DNA from: Propionibacteriaceae bacterium
GTDB taxonomy: Bacteria > Actinomycetota > Actinomycetes > Propionibacteriales > Propionibacteriaceae
Assembly: GCA_030528545.1 (NCBI GenBank)
Contig: JAUMYR010000021.1
Coordinates: forward strand, 9,583-16,748
Length of the DNA: 7,166 nt
Direction: 5' to 3'
Shown here: piece by piece, positions 1-5,693 of the stretch
How positions within the stretch are numbered: the first letter of the stretch is position 1
How the letters are laid out: each line of letters starts with the position of its first letter
Notes under the pieces: model-generated
Seen by the model: only the letters and a program-made list of their open reading frames with translations
The model's database searches: none
What the model was told of the DNA's origin: nothing
Program-made: the position numbers and the translations under genes

Positions 1-23
1 CGGAAAAGACGCAACAATAAGGG

Positions 24-40
24 GGTTCGGCAGTCGAACC
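24..40 (+). other. Small hairpin just upstream of the phosphatase ribosome-binding site
   Basis: GGTTCG (24-29) and CGAACC (35-40) form a perfect 6-bp stem with a 5-nt loop. The hairpin ends directly before the GGAGGA Shine-Dalgarno at 41-46. It may be a 5'-UTR structure of the next gene or the remains of a terminator for an upstream gene outside the window. It is short enough to be chance. Confidence 0.25.
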
Positions 41-52
41 GGAGGAACACCA

Positions 53-1354
53 ATGATGATGAACCCCAGAAAACTGAGCCTTCTCGCCTCGGCAGCGTTA
101 CTGCTGAGCGCCTGTGCCAGCCAAAGCGCCGCCCCGGCTGAACAGGCGTCCTCTTCCGCGGCCCCCTCGCCTAACGCCACCTCTCTTTGCGAGGCTCTTC
201 CCGCCGATCCCGGCTGGCACGGAGATAACCATGCCCGGCTGTCCGCGATGATCAAGAAACTGGGTGAGTGCGGCGGTAGCGGTGACGTGACCAAGGGTGC
301 CCCGCTGGCCCTATTCGATTGGGACAACACCGTCGTCAAGAACGACATCGGGGACGCCACCACCTTCTGGATGCTGGCCAACGGACGTGTGCTTCAGCCT
401 GCTGACTGGGCCAAAGTCAGCACCTTCATGACTCCCGCGGCCGCCCAGTCTCTGACGGCGGCATGCGGCTCGCTCGCCGAGCCAGGCCAGCCGCTGCCCA
501 CCAACACTGAGGGTGGCACTTCTTGTGCCGACGAGATTTTATCGGTCTATTCCGACGGCGAGACCACCGGCGGTGCCGAAGCCTTCACGGGATTCAACCA
601 CCGGCGCATTGAACCCCAGTATGCGTTTGCCGCCCAGCTGTTGTCCGGTTACACCGAGGATGAGGTGAAGGCCTTCGCGGCGCAGGCGCGAGATCAGAAT
701 CTCAAGGCCGCCGAAGGAGCGAAACAAAAGGTTGGCAGCAAGGAAGTCACGGGCTGGATCCGCTATTACGAACAGGTAACCGGACTCATCAAGACGCTGA
801 AAGGAAACGGGTTCGACGTCCGGATCGTTTCAGCGTCCTCAGAGCCGGTCGTGCGAGCCTGGGCCGAGCCGCTGGGCCTGAGCGGCGACCGGGTAATGGG
901 CGTCACCCAGGTCCTCAACGGGGATAAGCTCACCGGTCGGCTGACCTCCTGTGGGGGCGATGCGGAGGCCATGACCTATATCGAGGGGAAGCGCTGCCGG
1001 GTCAACGAGCAGATCTATGGCCTGACGGGCCCCGAGGCTTTCCTCCCGGCACCCGAGAAGCAACGCCCGGCCTTCGGCGCTGGTGACTCCGACACCGATA
1101 TCTCCTTCATGATCGATGCCACCGAGTTGAGGCTAGTCATCAACCGCAACAAGACCGAGCTGATGTGCAATGCCTACGACGACGAGGACGGCAAGTGGAT
1201 CATCAACCCGATGTTCATCAAGCCGCTGAAGCAGAAAGAAGAGCCTTATCCGTGTTCCACGGGCGGAGAGATACTGGCCGACGGCCAGACCGGGCCGCTG
1301 AAAGACATCAACGGCAACCTGGTGGCGGACCAGAAGGACACCGTCTTCGGATAG
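53..1354 (+). CDS. Secreted HAD-superfamily phosphatase, predicted lipoprotein
   Basis: This 433-aa protein begins with a lipoprotein signal: a short basic n-region (R6, K7), a hydrophobic stretch and a lipobox LSAC with the modified Cys at C21. A Ser/Ala/Pro-rich linker follows to about residue 43. HAD motifs are all visible: motif I DWDNT (D89 nucleophile, D91), motif II in RIVSASSE (around S260), a likely motif III Lys at K313, and motif IV GDSDTD (D345, D347, D349). The residues between motifs I and II form a large helical cap. It should act outside the membrane, anchored by lipid. The substrate is not readable; secreted phosphorylcholine-phosphatase-like HAD enzymes are a possible comparison, by inference only. 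Three ATGs in a row (53, 56, 59) sit behind a strong GGAGGA at 41-46; 53 gives 6-7 nt spacing, and 56 or 59 are also usable. No functional link to the operon downstream is apparent. Confidence 0.9.
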   Translation: MMMNPRKLSLLASAALLLSACASQSAAPAEQASSSAAPSPNATSLCEALPADPGWHGDNHARLSAMIKKLGECGGSGDVTKGAPLALFDWDNTVVKNDIGDATTFWMLANGRVLQPADWAKVSTFMTPAAAQSLTAACGSLAEPGQPLPTNTEGGTSCADEILSVYSDGETTGGAEAFTGFNHRRIEPQYAFAAQLLSGYTEDEVKAFAAQARDQNLKAAEGAKQKVGSKEVTGWIRYYEQVTGLIKTLKGNGFDVRIVSASSEPVVRAWAEPLGLSGDRVMGVTQVLNGDKLTGRLTSCGGDAEAMTYIEGKRCRVNEQIYGLTGPEAFLPAPEKQRPAFGAGDSDTDISFMIDATELRLVINRNKTELMCNAYDDEDGKWIINPMFIKPLKQKEEPYPCSTGGEILADGQTGPLKDINGNLVADQKDTVFG

Positions 1355-1390
1355 GTGGCCGGACCCGGTCAGACCCGGAACAGACCAGCC

Positions 1391-1420
1391 CCGGTGGGGC
1401 TTCGGCGCAGGCCCCACCGG
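1391..1420 (+). terminator. Strong hairpin after the phosphatase gene, no U-tract
   Basis: CCGGTGGGGC (1391-1400) and GCCCCACCGG (1411-1420) pair perfectly over 10 bp around a 10-nt loop, 36 nt after the stop codon. The following bases (AAACCTTCC) are not U-rich, so this would be a U-less hairpin terminator of the kind often proposed in actinomycetes. It separates the phosphatase gene from the modification operon. Confidence 0.6.
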
Positions 1421-1494
1421 AAACCTTCCGCACGGCTTCCTAGACGAGCGACGCCACCGCCCGGTCCGGCGGTTCGGGACCATCACGGGGCAGG

Positions 1495-1507
1495 AACCCG
1501 CCGGGTT
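1495..1507. promoter_or_regulatory. Palindrome upstream of the operon's -10 box, candidate operator
   Basis: AACCCG-C-CGGGTT is a perfect 6-1-6 inverted repeat ending 2 nt before the putative -10 hexamer of the operon. If transcription starts at the ATG at 1522, the site lies at about -27 to -15, where a bound repressor would block RNA polymerase. No good -35 hexamer is visible at the usual distance, so an activator is also possible. The assignment rests only on symmetry and position. Confidence 0.35.
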
Positions 1508-1509
1508 GC

Positions 1510-1515
1510 TAACAT
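1510..1515 (+). promoter_or_regulatory. Putative -10 box (TAACAT) of the operon, leaderless start
   Basis: TAACAT fits the actinobacterial TANNNT -10 pattern and ends 6 nt before the ATG at 1522, so transcription would begin at or next to the start codon. This agrees with the absence of any Shine-Dalgarno before that ATG. The -35 region is not recognisable. Confidence 0.45.
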
Positions 1516-1521
1516 CGGGCC

Positions 1522-2253
1522 ATGGCTGAGTACCGGCTAGCGCCTTCCTGGCGGCTGGAGAGACTGGCCGATGGGTGGGAACTCTATGGCGGCGATGACG
1601 CGCGTTTTCTCGTCCCAGCGGCCGGATTTATCGAACGCTTGGCGGCCGGTGAGGAATTGTCCCGATCGCAGCTTGACCGTGCCGAAGTAACCGATTTCGA
1701 GAAATTGCTGTCGGCCGCGGTGATTCAGCCGGTGGTGCCATTCCAGACGGAAGCCACAATCGCTTTCATTGGGGACGAGGTGCCACTGGCTTGCGCCTTT
1801 CCGGGATCGGCGCGTAATGCCCCGCCAGACCAGGCGGATCTCCTGGTCGTCGTGCGCCACACCTCCTCCCAGGCCGAGACCGTGCGGCGGGCTCTGACGC
1901 TGGAGCGCCCGCATCTCTATATCGACTTGGCCTTTCACCACACCCTCTCGATTGGCCCGCTGGTCATACCACACGAGACCCCCTGCATCGCCTGCCTGCA
2001 TGGCCGCTTGCGGGAACGCTGGGGTGAACGGGTCCCGGTGGAACGGCCCGAGGCCTGGCAGGAATACCCAGGGGTGATCTCTGCGCTTGTTTTCTGTGAG
2101 ATTGAGCGGATTATCCGGGGAGATACTTCGCTGGTTGGCTGGACGTTCGCCTGGAATCTCGCGGAGCGCGACATCTTGAAAGAGAAGCTGCTGACCGCGC
2201 CGCTGTGTGACTACTGCCGCCACACCCCTCGGGTGGGTATGATCCCGCTATGA
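1522..2253 (+). CDS. TOMM cyclodehydratase partner protein (E1/ocin-ThiF-like, SagC-type)
   Basis: In azol(in)e RiPP pathways the C protein binds the precursor's leader peptide and presents it to the YcaO enzyme. This 243-aa protein fits that family. Two CxxC pairs, C155-x2-C158 (PCIAC) and C229-x2-C232 (LCDYC), would form the structural zinc tetrathiolate site. Residues 1-70 look like the small N-terminal winged-helix peptide-recognition region. Residues 78-90 (TIAFIGDE) resemble a degenerate Rossmann strand-turn without the glycine loop needed for ATP, as is usual for these non-adenylating E1 relatives. It is shorter than many family members. The ATG at 1522 has no Shine-Dalgarno but has a -10-like box at leaderless spacing. 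Its stop overlaps the first precursor gene as ATGA (2250-2253), implying translational coupling. The start region is less certain than the family assignment. Confidence 0.85.
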   Translation: MAEYRLAPSWRLERLADGWELYGGDDARFLVPAAGFIERLAAGEELSRSQLDRAEVTDFEKLLSAAVIQPVVPFQTEATIAFIGDEVPLACAFPGSARNAPPDQADLLVVVRHTSSQAETVRRALTLERPHLYIDLAFHHTLSIGPLVIPHETPCIACLHGRLRERWGERVPVERPEAWQEYPGVISALVFCEIERIIRGDTSLVGWTFAWNLAERDILKEKLLTAPLCDYCRHTPRVGMIPL

Positions 2254-2468
2254 AGGCGATCCGTACTCAGTTTGATACCGGTACCTTCTCTGGGGCGGTC
2301 GCGACTCCTACCTGTTCCTCGTGCTGCTGCTGTTGCTGCTGCGCGGCGACTGTGTCCAGCGCGAGCATTCTCGGGGCTGTCGGCTCGGCCCGGGCGGCTA
2401 AGCGGGCCGGTCTGTCTCCTGCGCAGCGGGTGCTGGCGATCATCGCCGCGGCGGTCATCCCGTGGCTG
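2232..2468 (+). repeat. Copy 1 of near-identical duplicated leader/core segment
   Basis: This stretch matches 3029-3265. It covers the 14-nt upstream block ggtgggtatgatcc, the start codon, and codons 1-73 of the precursor gene. Codons 1-33 differ at a single base (the synonymous TTT/TTC in codon 8). A handful of differences cluster in codons 34-47, and identity is again near complete to codon 67. Beyond codon 73 the genes diverge sharply. Confidence 0.9.
2238..2243 (+). promoter_or_regulatory. Putative internal -10 box (TATGAT) before precursor gene 1
   Basis: TATGAT is one base from the consensus TATAAT and ends exactly 6 nt before the precursor ATG at 2250, the same spacing seen at the operon start (TAACAT-N6-ATG). 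The hexamer lies inside the end of the E1-like gene. It would give extra leaderless precursor transcript. The -35 region is poor, and the neighbouring GGTGGG may instead be a weak ribosome-binding site. Confidence 0.4.
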
Positions 2469-2990
2469 CCGGTCGTAGCGGGTGTGGTGATGTTTATCTG
2501 GTTCCCTAGCGTCGAGACGGAGGAGGTGCTGATTCCCCTCGCCACCATGTCCATCGTGTCCTATGCCTGCTACCTCGGGCTGTTTTTCTGGTTGCGGTTG
2601 AGCTCCCCCGGGTCTCGGGCGCTAGCCGTGGCCGTGGGTCTCGGCGGAATCTTCGCGGCCGAGTTCATGGCAGGCCTGTGGCTCATCTTGGCTGCCGATG
2701 GCGAAGTGTGGGTTTATCTGCTCGTGGCGGCCCTGGTCACGGCGGGGTTCGTCTTCCTGATGCTTGGCCTGCCCAGCAAGATCGGACGCACCGGCACCGA
2801 TGCCGTCTTCGGGCTTCCTCCCAAACATGTTCCAGGTCCGCCGCCCGGGTATTCGCCCGGATACCCGCCCGGTTATGCTCCCGGCCCGCAGCCGCGAGGC
2901 TTCACTGGGCCGTCGTCTCGGGGTTACGCTGCTCCCCCACCCCGGGATATCGGCGGGCCGCCACCCGGCCAGTCGTGGCCCGAGTCCTGA
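2250..2990 (+). CDS. Candidate TOMM precursor 1: Cys-rich core fused to four-helix membrane protein
   Basis: I do not recognise a named family for the full 246-aa protein. Residues 1-21 look like a leader. Residues 22-31 are CSSCCCCCCC (eight Cys, two Ser), followed by AATVSSAS; this resembles the contiguous Cys/Ser/Thr cores of streptolysin S-type precursors. Basic residues R48, K51, R52 and R60 precede four predicted membrane helices (about 61-85, 93-117, 124-148, 153-174). The loops after helices 1 and 3 are acidic, while the loop after helix 2 and the segment after helix 4 are basic, so both ends and the Cys cluster should be cytoplasmic. The tail (175-246) is Pro/Gly/Tyr-rich with PGYx repeats. 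Position between the E1-like and YcaO genes makes it the obvious substrate; cyclodehydration and oxidation of Cys to thiazoles is inferred. Whether the core is released or stays attached is unknown. The start overlaps the previous stop (ATGA). Confidence 0.8.
   Translation: MKAIRTQFDTGTFSGAVATPTCSSCCCCCCCAATVSSASILGAVGSARAAKRAGLSPAQRVLAIIAAAVIPWLPVVAGVVMFIWFPSVETEEVLIPLATMSIVSYACYLGLFFWLRLSSPGSRALAVAVGLGGIFAAEFMAGLWLILAADGEVWVYLLVAALVTAGFVFLMLGLPSKIGRTGTDAVFGLPPKHVPGPPPGYSPGYPPGYAPGPQPRGFTGPSSRGYAAPPPRDIGGPPPGQSWPES
2844..2891 (+). repeat. Four 12-nt tandem repeats encoding PGYx in the precursor tail
   Basis: The units at 2844, 2856, 2868 and 2880 encode P-G-Y-S, P-G-Y-P, P-G-Y-A and P-G-P-Q (residues 199-214). 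The units share the CCCGG start and vary after it. The paralogue's shorter tail lacks this array, so it is probably an expansion specific to copy 1. Confidence 0.75.
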
Positions 2991-3046
2991 AGCCCACCTC
3001 GATCACGACGCGGCTTCCTCGCCCCGCTGGTGGGTATGATCCGGGC
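2991..3046 (+). pseudogene. Duplication scar: decayed YcaO gene 5' end joined to decayed E1-like gene 3' end
   Basis: The 56 nt between the two precursor genes is not random. Bases 2974-3011 match 3684-3721, the end of precursor 2 plus the start of the YcaO gene, at about 32 of 38 positions. Read from 2990, the frame gives KPTSITTRLP against MPAWLTTLLL of YcaO, with the ATG changed to AAG. Bases 3024-3050 read PLVGMIRA-stop against PRVGMIPL-stop at the end of the E1-like gene (2227-2253). This is what a tandem duplication of an E1-end/precursor/YcaO-start segment would leave behind. No functional product is expected from it. Confidence 0.75.
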
Positions 3047-3265
3047 ATGAAGGCGATCCGTACTCAGTTCGATACCGGTACCTTCTCTGGGGCGGTCGCG
3101 ACTCCTACCTGTTCCTCGTGCTGCTGCTGTTGCTGCTGCGCGGCGACCATGTCCAGCGCGAGCGTCATCGGGGCGGTCGGTTCGTTCCGGGCGGCTAAGC
3201 GGGCCGGTCTGTCTCCCGCGCAGCGGGTGCTGGCGATCATCGCCGCGCTGGTCATCCCCTGGCTG
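3029..3265 (+). repeat. Copy 2 of near-identical duplicated leader/core segment
   Basis: This is the partner of 2232-2468. The 14-nt upstream block and codons 1-33 are essentially unchanged, including the position of the single TGT among the TGC codons in the poly-Cys run. The four bases just before the ATG differ (gggc here, cgct in copy 1). Confidence 0.9.
3035..3040 (+). promoter_or_regulatory. Putative internal -10 box (TATGAT) before precursor gene 2
   Basis: The same TATGAT-N6-ATG arrangement as before precursor 1 is kept here, although the surrounding relic no longer codes for protein. That retention favours a regulatory role, though recent conversion between the copies would also explain it. 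Confidence 0.4.
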
Positions 3266-3700
3266 GTGCTCATTGCGGCAATTGCACTGTCTTACCCGCT
3301 ACTCGATGTGTTTGAGCTATTCCTCCCGTCGAATATCGTGATGGATTGGCTACCCCACGTCCTCATCGTTACCTTGACCTATGCCAGTTACTTCGGGCTG
3401 TTTTCATGGGTCCGGGTCCGTTCCCCCTGGTTGCGGGCGCTGGCCGTGACGGTGGTCTTCGTGGGAATCTTCGAGGTCGAACTCGTCCGGGGCCGGAGTT
3501 TCTTCATGGCCTCCAACGAGGGATGGTGGCCCTACCTGAGGATAGCCGCGGTCGTCGCGGCGGGATTCGTCTTCCTGATGCTCGGTCTGAAGGGCAAGCG
3601 CGGACGCAGCGGCACCGATGTCGTCTTTGGGCTTCCTCCCAAGGGTGCGGCCGCTCCACCGCCTGGGCGTCCGCCTGGCGGGCCGTGGCCCCAGTCCTGA
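3047..3700 (+). CDS. Candidate TOMM precursor 2: paralogous Cys-rich core/membrane fusion
   Basis: This 217-aa protein is the tandem paralogue of the gene at 2250. Residues 1-34 are identical to it, including the leader and CSSCCCCCCC at 22-31. Identity is very high up to PWL at 71-73, then drops. Four membrane helices are again predicted (about 61-83, 102-124, 128-146, 161-181). The membrane exit keeps the shared block AGFVFLMLGL, then GR-S/T-GTD and VFGLPPK. The loop between helices 1 and 2 is longer than in copy 1, and the Pro-rich tail is about 35 residues shorter and lacks the PGYx repeats. The ATG at 3047 is chosen because it aligns exactly with the start of copy 1; an in-frame upstream extension to 2678 only re-reads copy 1 in another frame. 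The stop overlaps the YcaO start as TGATG. Modification of the Cys cluster is inferred from context. Confidence 0.8.
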   Translation: MKAIRTQFDTGTFSGAVATPTCSSCCCCCCCAATMSSASVIGAVGSFRAAKRAGLSPAQRVLAIIAALVIPWLVLIAAIALSYPLLDVFELFLPSNIVMDWLPHVLIVTLTYASYFGLFSWVRVRSPWLRALAVTVVFVGIFEVELVRGRSFFMASNEGWWPYLRIAAVVAAGFVFLMLGLKGKRGRSGTDVVFGLPPKGAAAPPPGRPPGGPWPQS

Positions 3701-4926
3701 TGCCCGCCTGGCTCACCACGCTCCTGCTGGAACAGGCCGTGGGCAACCGTCACGGTCTGGTGCTCCGGCCGCAGCGCGCGCCGCTGAGCAGGGCAGACAT
3801 CGAGGGGATCGTCCACATCGGGGTCCCCCGATCCGTGGACTCACCCTGGGAGAGTGCCGCCGGTGGCGTGGCCAGGCAGGAGACTTCCGCCCGGGCCGCC
3901 GCGATCGCCGAGGCCATCGAACGCTCCTGCTCCGCTCAGGTACGCCTGAGCCTGAGGACGCGAGCCAGCCTGCCCCGGCAGGCCCGGATCGACGCGGAGG
4001 AGTTCGCGCTGTTCACCCCAGAACAGCGTTGCCACCCAGAGTTCCCCCACGGCCGGATCTACGACGACGAGTGCCCCTATGCCGAAGTGTTCACGCTGCC
4101 CGGAAACGCCCCCGTGTGGGTGCCGCAACCCTTCGTCACCCTCCAGGACCCTCACCGCACCGGCGTGCCCACCTCGTCCGGGCTCGCGGCCGGGGTGACG
4201 CCGCAGGATGCGCTGAACCGCGGCGTCCAGGAACTCATCGAACGCGACGCGCTCATGGTCACCTGGCTGCATGGCTTGCCGGGCCGCGCCATCGTTCCCC
4301 CAGAAGCCCATACCGCCGAGGTGGACCGGCTCGGCGGGCAGCTGTGGCTGTTCGACCTCACCCCCGCCTACAGCCCCCACCCGGTCGCCGCGGTCATGGG
4401 CGGTATCCCCAAACGCGGACGCTGGCGCTACTCCCTCGGGGTGGCCTGCCGCGAGGATTGGGCCTCCGCCGCCGAAAAGGCCTACCTGGAGTGGAACCAG
4501 GGGGTGATGTTCGCCGGGATCTACGGTGACTATGTCGACACCTCCGGGCTCACCGACGCCGCGGCCCTGCGCTCCTTCGACGAGCACGCCATGTTCTACA
4601 CCCGCAACCCTCGGCTGTGGTTGGACCTGCCGCTGCTGCGCCAGGACGGGAGGCGGCACCCACCCCCGGCGGACTCTTCCGGAACCGGCCTGGGGGAGGC
4701 CCTGGCCCGCGCGGGCATCCGCGTCTATTACCGGGAGATCACCACCATCGACGCCGTGCAGGCTGGGCTGCACGTGGTCAAGGCCCTGTCCCCAGATCTG
4801 GCCATGATCTACTCCCACGAGAGGTGGCCCTTCCTGCACAAGGTCGATGCGATGCTGGCCAGCCGCTACCCGGACCGCCTCGGCGAATCGGCCTTCCCCA
4901 ACCGCGCCCCACACCCCCTGGGATAG
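3700..4926 (+). CDS. YcaO-domain cyclodehydratase (SagD-type)
   Basis: YcaO D-proteins use ATP to activate the peptide backbone amide so that Cys/Ser/Thr side chains cyclise to azolines. This 408-aa protein shows the expected elements in order: an ATP/Mg segment AEAIER (E71, E74, R75), a second acidic motif QELIERDA (E178, E181, R182), and a third helix EKAYLEWNQG (E259, E264, Q267). The C-terminus is Pro-rich, ending PHPLG (404-408); TOMM YcaO enzymes typically end PxPxP, so the final Pro is replaced by Gly. The start at 3700 is set by the TGATG overlap with precursor 2 and by the decayed copy of this same start after precursor 1. In-frame codons upstream lie inside precursor 2 and are a shadow. 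There is no clear Shine-Dalgarno; translation is probably coupled. It should work with the separate E1-like protein encoded at 1522. Confidence 0.92.
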   Translation: MPAWLTTLLLEQAVGNRHGLVLRPQRAPLSRADIEGIVHIGVPRSVDSPWESAAGGVARQETSARAAAIAEAIERSCSAQVRLSLRTRASLPRQARIDAEEFALFTPEQRCHPEFPHGRIYDDECPYAEVFTLPGNAPVWVPQPFVTLQDPHRTGVPTSSGLAAGVTPQDALNRGVQELIERDALMVTWLHGLPGRAIVPPEAHTAEVDRLGGQLWLFDLTPAYSPHPVAAVMGGIPKRGRWRYSLGVACREDWASAAEKAYLEWNQGVMFAGIYGDYVDTSGLTDAAALRSFDEHAMFYTRNPRLWLDLPLLRQDGRRHPPPADSSGTGLGEALARAGIRVYYREITTIDAVQAGLHVVKALSPDLAMIYSHERWPFLHKVDAMLASRYPDRLGESAFPNRAPHPLG

Positions 4927-4929
4927 ACC

Positions 4930-5688
4930 ATGAGCACACCGCTATTCGACGACTTCTGGCTCGCCTCGCAGCTGGACCGCCACAACCTCGCCGGTTTCGC
5001 GCGGCGGGCCAGCGCCTTCGACGCCGACCACAAGCAGCTGCGTCTGGACTATCCGGACGCTCCGACGCCGCTGCCGCCGACGCCAGTCACCGCGCTGGAG
5101 CGGGCCGCGCAGCGCCGAGTCAGCTGCCGCGCTTTCGGCCCGGGAGAACTCGCCGTCTCCGACGTGGCCGGACTGCTGGCGTCCTGCCGGGCCTGGGGAG
5201 GGGCCGAACACCGCAGTTACCCATCGGCGGGGGCCTCCTACGCGGTCGAACTCTTCGTGGTGAGCTGGCGAATCGCCGGATGGGGCCGCCGCCTGTCCTA
5301 CTATGACGCCGTCGACCATGGGCTGGTCACGCTGCCGGACCCGGCCCCAGGATGGGACGAGGCGGCGCCGCAGATCAACGTCAGCGTCTCCGGGGAGCCA
5401 GCCGCGATGGTTCTTGCCGTCATCTTCGCCGACCGGTTGACGGCCAAGTATGGGGAGCGGGGTGGGCGCTTCGCGCTGCTGGAGGCCGGTGCCGCGATGC
5501 AGCAGCTCAGCCTGAGCGCCGCCCGCCTCGACCTGGCCGGTGTTGTCGCGGGCGGCCTGGTGGATGCCTACTGGCTGGACCTTCTTGGACTGCGGCGGGC
5601 CGGGGGAAGCCTTGGGTTCGGTTATCTCGTGGGCCTCCCAGCCGAGCCTCGCACCGGGTTCGGCGCCTGGTGGCGGCGCCGACGCTGA
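4930..5688 (+). CDS. SagB-type FMN azoline dehydrogenase (nitroreductase fold)
   Basis: B proteins oxidise azolines to azoles with FMN, converting for example thiazolines to thiazoles. This 252-aa protein has the nitroreductase/SagB layout: an N-terminal helical part, the FMN phosphate-binding RRVSCRAF (62-69), PSAG followed by YAVELFVV (98-111), a G-x-L-YY segment (120-126), and KYGERGGRFALLEAGAAMQQ (173-192). K173-Y174 corresponds to the Lys-Tyr pair reported as catalytically important in azoline dehydrogenases. The usual LEAGH..QN is LEAGA..QQ here, so the His and Asn common in the family are missing. The ATG lies 3 nt after the YcaO stop, with only a weak GGGA upstream, so coupling is likely. 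Its presence means the product is expected to hold aromatic azoles, not only azolines. Confidence 0.9.
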   Translation: MSTPLFDDFWLASQLDRHNLAGFARRASAFDADHKQLRLDYPDAPTPLPPTPVTALERAAQRRVSCRAFGPGELAVSDVAGLLASCRAWGGAEHRSYPSAGASYAVELFVVSWRIAGWGRRLSYYDAVDHGLVTLPDPAPGWDEAAPQINVSVSGEPAAMVLAVIFADRLTAKYGERGGRFALLEAGAAMQQLSLSAARLDLAGVVAGGLVDAYWLDLLGLRRAGGSLGFGYLVGLPAEPRTGFGAWWRRRR

Positions 5689-5693
5689 ACCTG

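Noticed and set aside
1537..2223. Antisense open frame opposite the E1-like gene (228 aa)
   Set aside because: No family features, and the sense strand encodes a convincing zinc-motif protein with coupled downstream genes.
2322..2342. Poly-Cys run as a sequencing or frameshift artefact
   Set aside because: Both copies keep the same run with the same TGT interruption, and the reading frame continues into a conserved membrane domain on both sides.
2267..2554. Antisense frames with a poly-Gln run opposite both Cys clusters
   Set aside because: The Gln run is only the complement of the Cys codons, and the frames lie inside the precursor genes on the other strand.
2678..3046. In-frame upstream extension of precursor 2 (340-aa reading)
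   Set aside because: It re-reads precursor 1 in another frame and then the duplication scar. The ATG at 3047 aligns with the precursor 1 start and the leader identity begins there.
3346..3699. In-frame upstream extension of the YcaO gene (526-aa reading)
   Set aside because: The extra 118 codons overlap precursor 2 in a different frame and show no YcaO features. The TGATG overlap and the decayed duplicate of this start support 3700.
3841..4914. Long antisense open frame opposite the YcaO gene (357 aa)
   Set aside because: A high-GC shadow frame with low-complexity Gly/Val/Gln composition and no recognisable motif, lying entirely opposite a well-supported gene.
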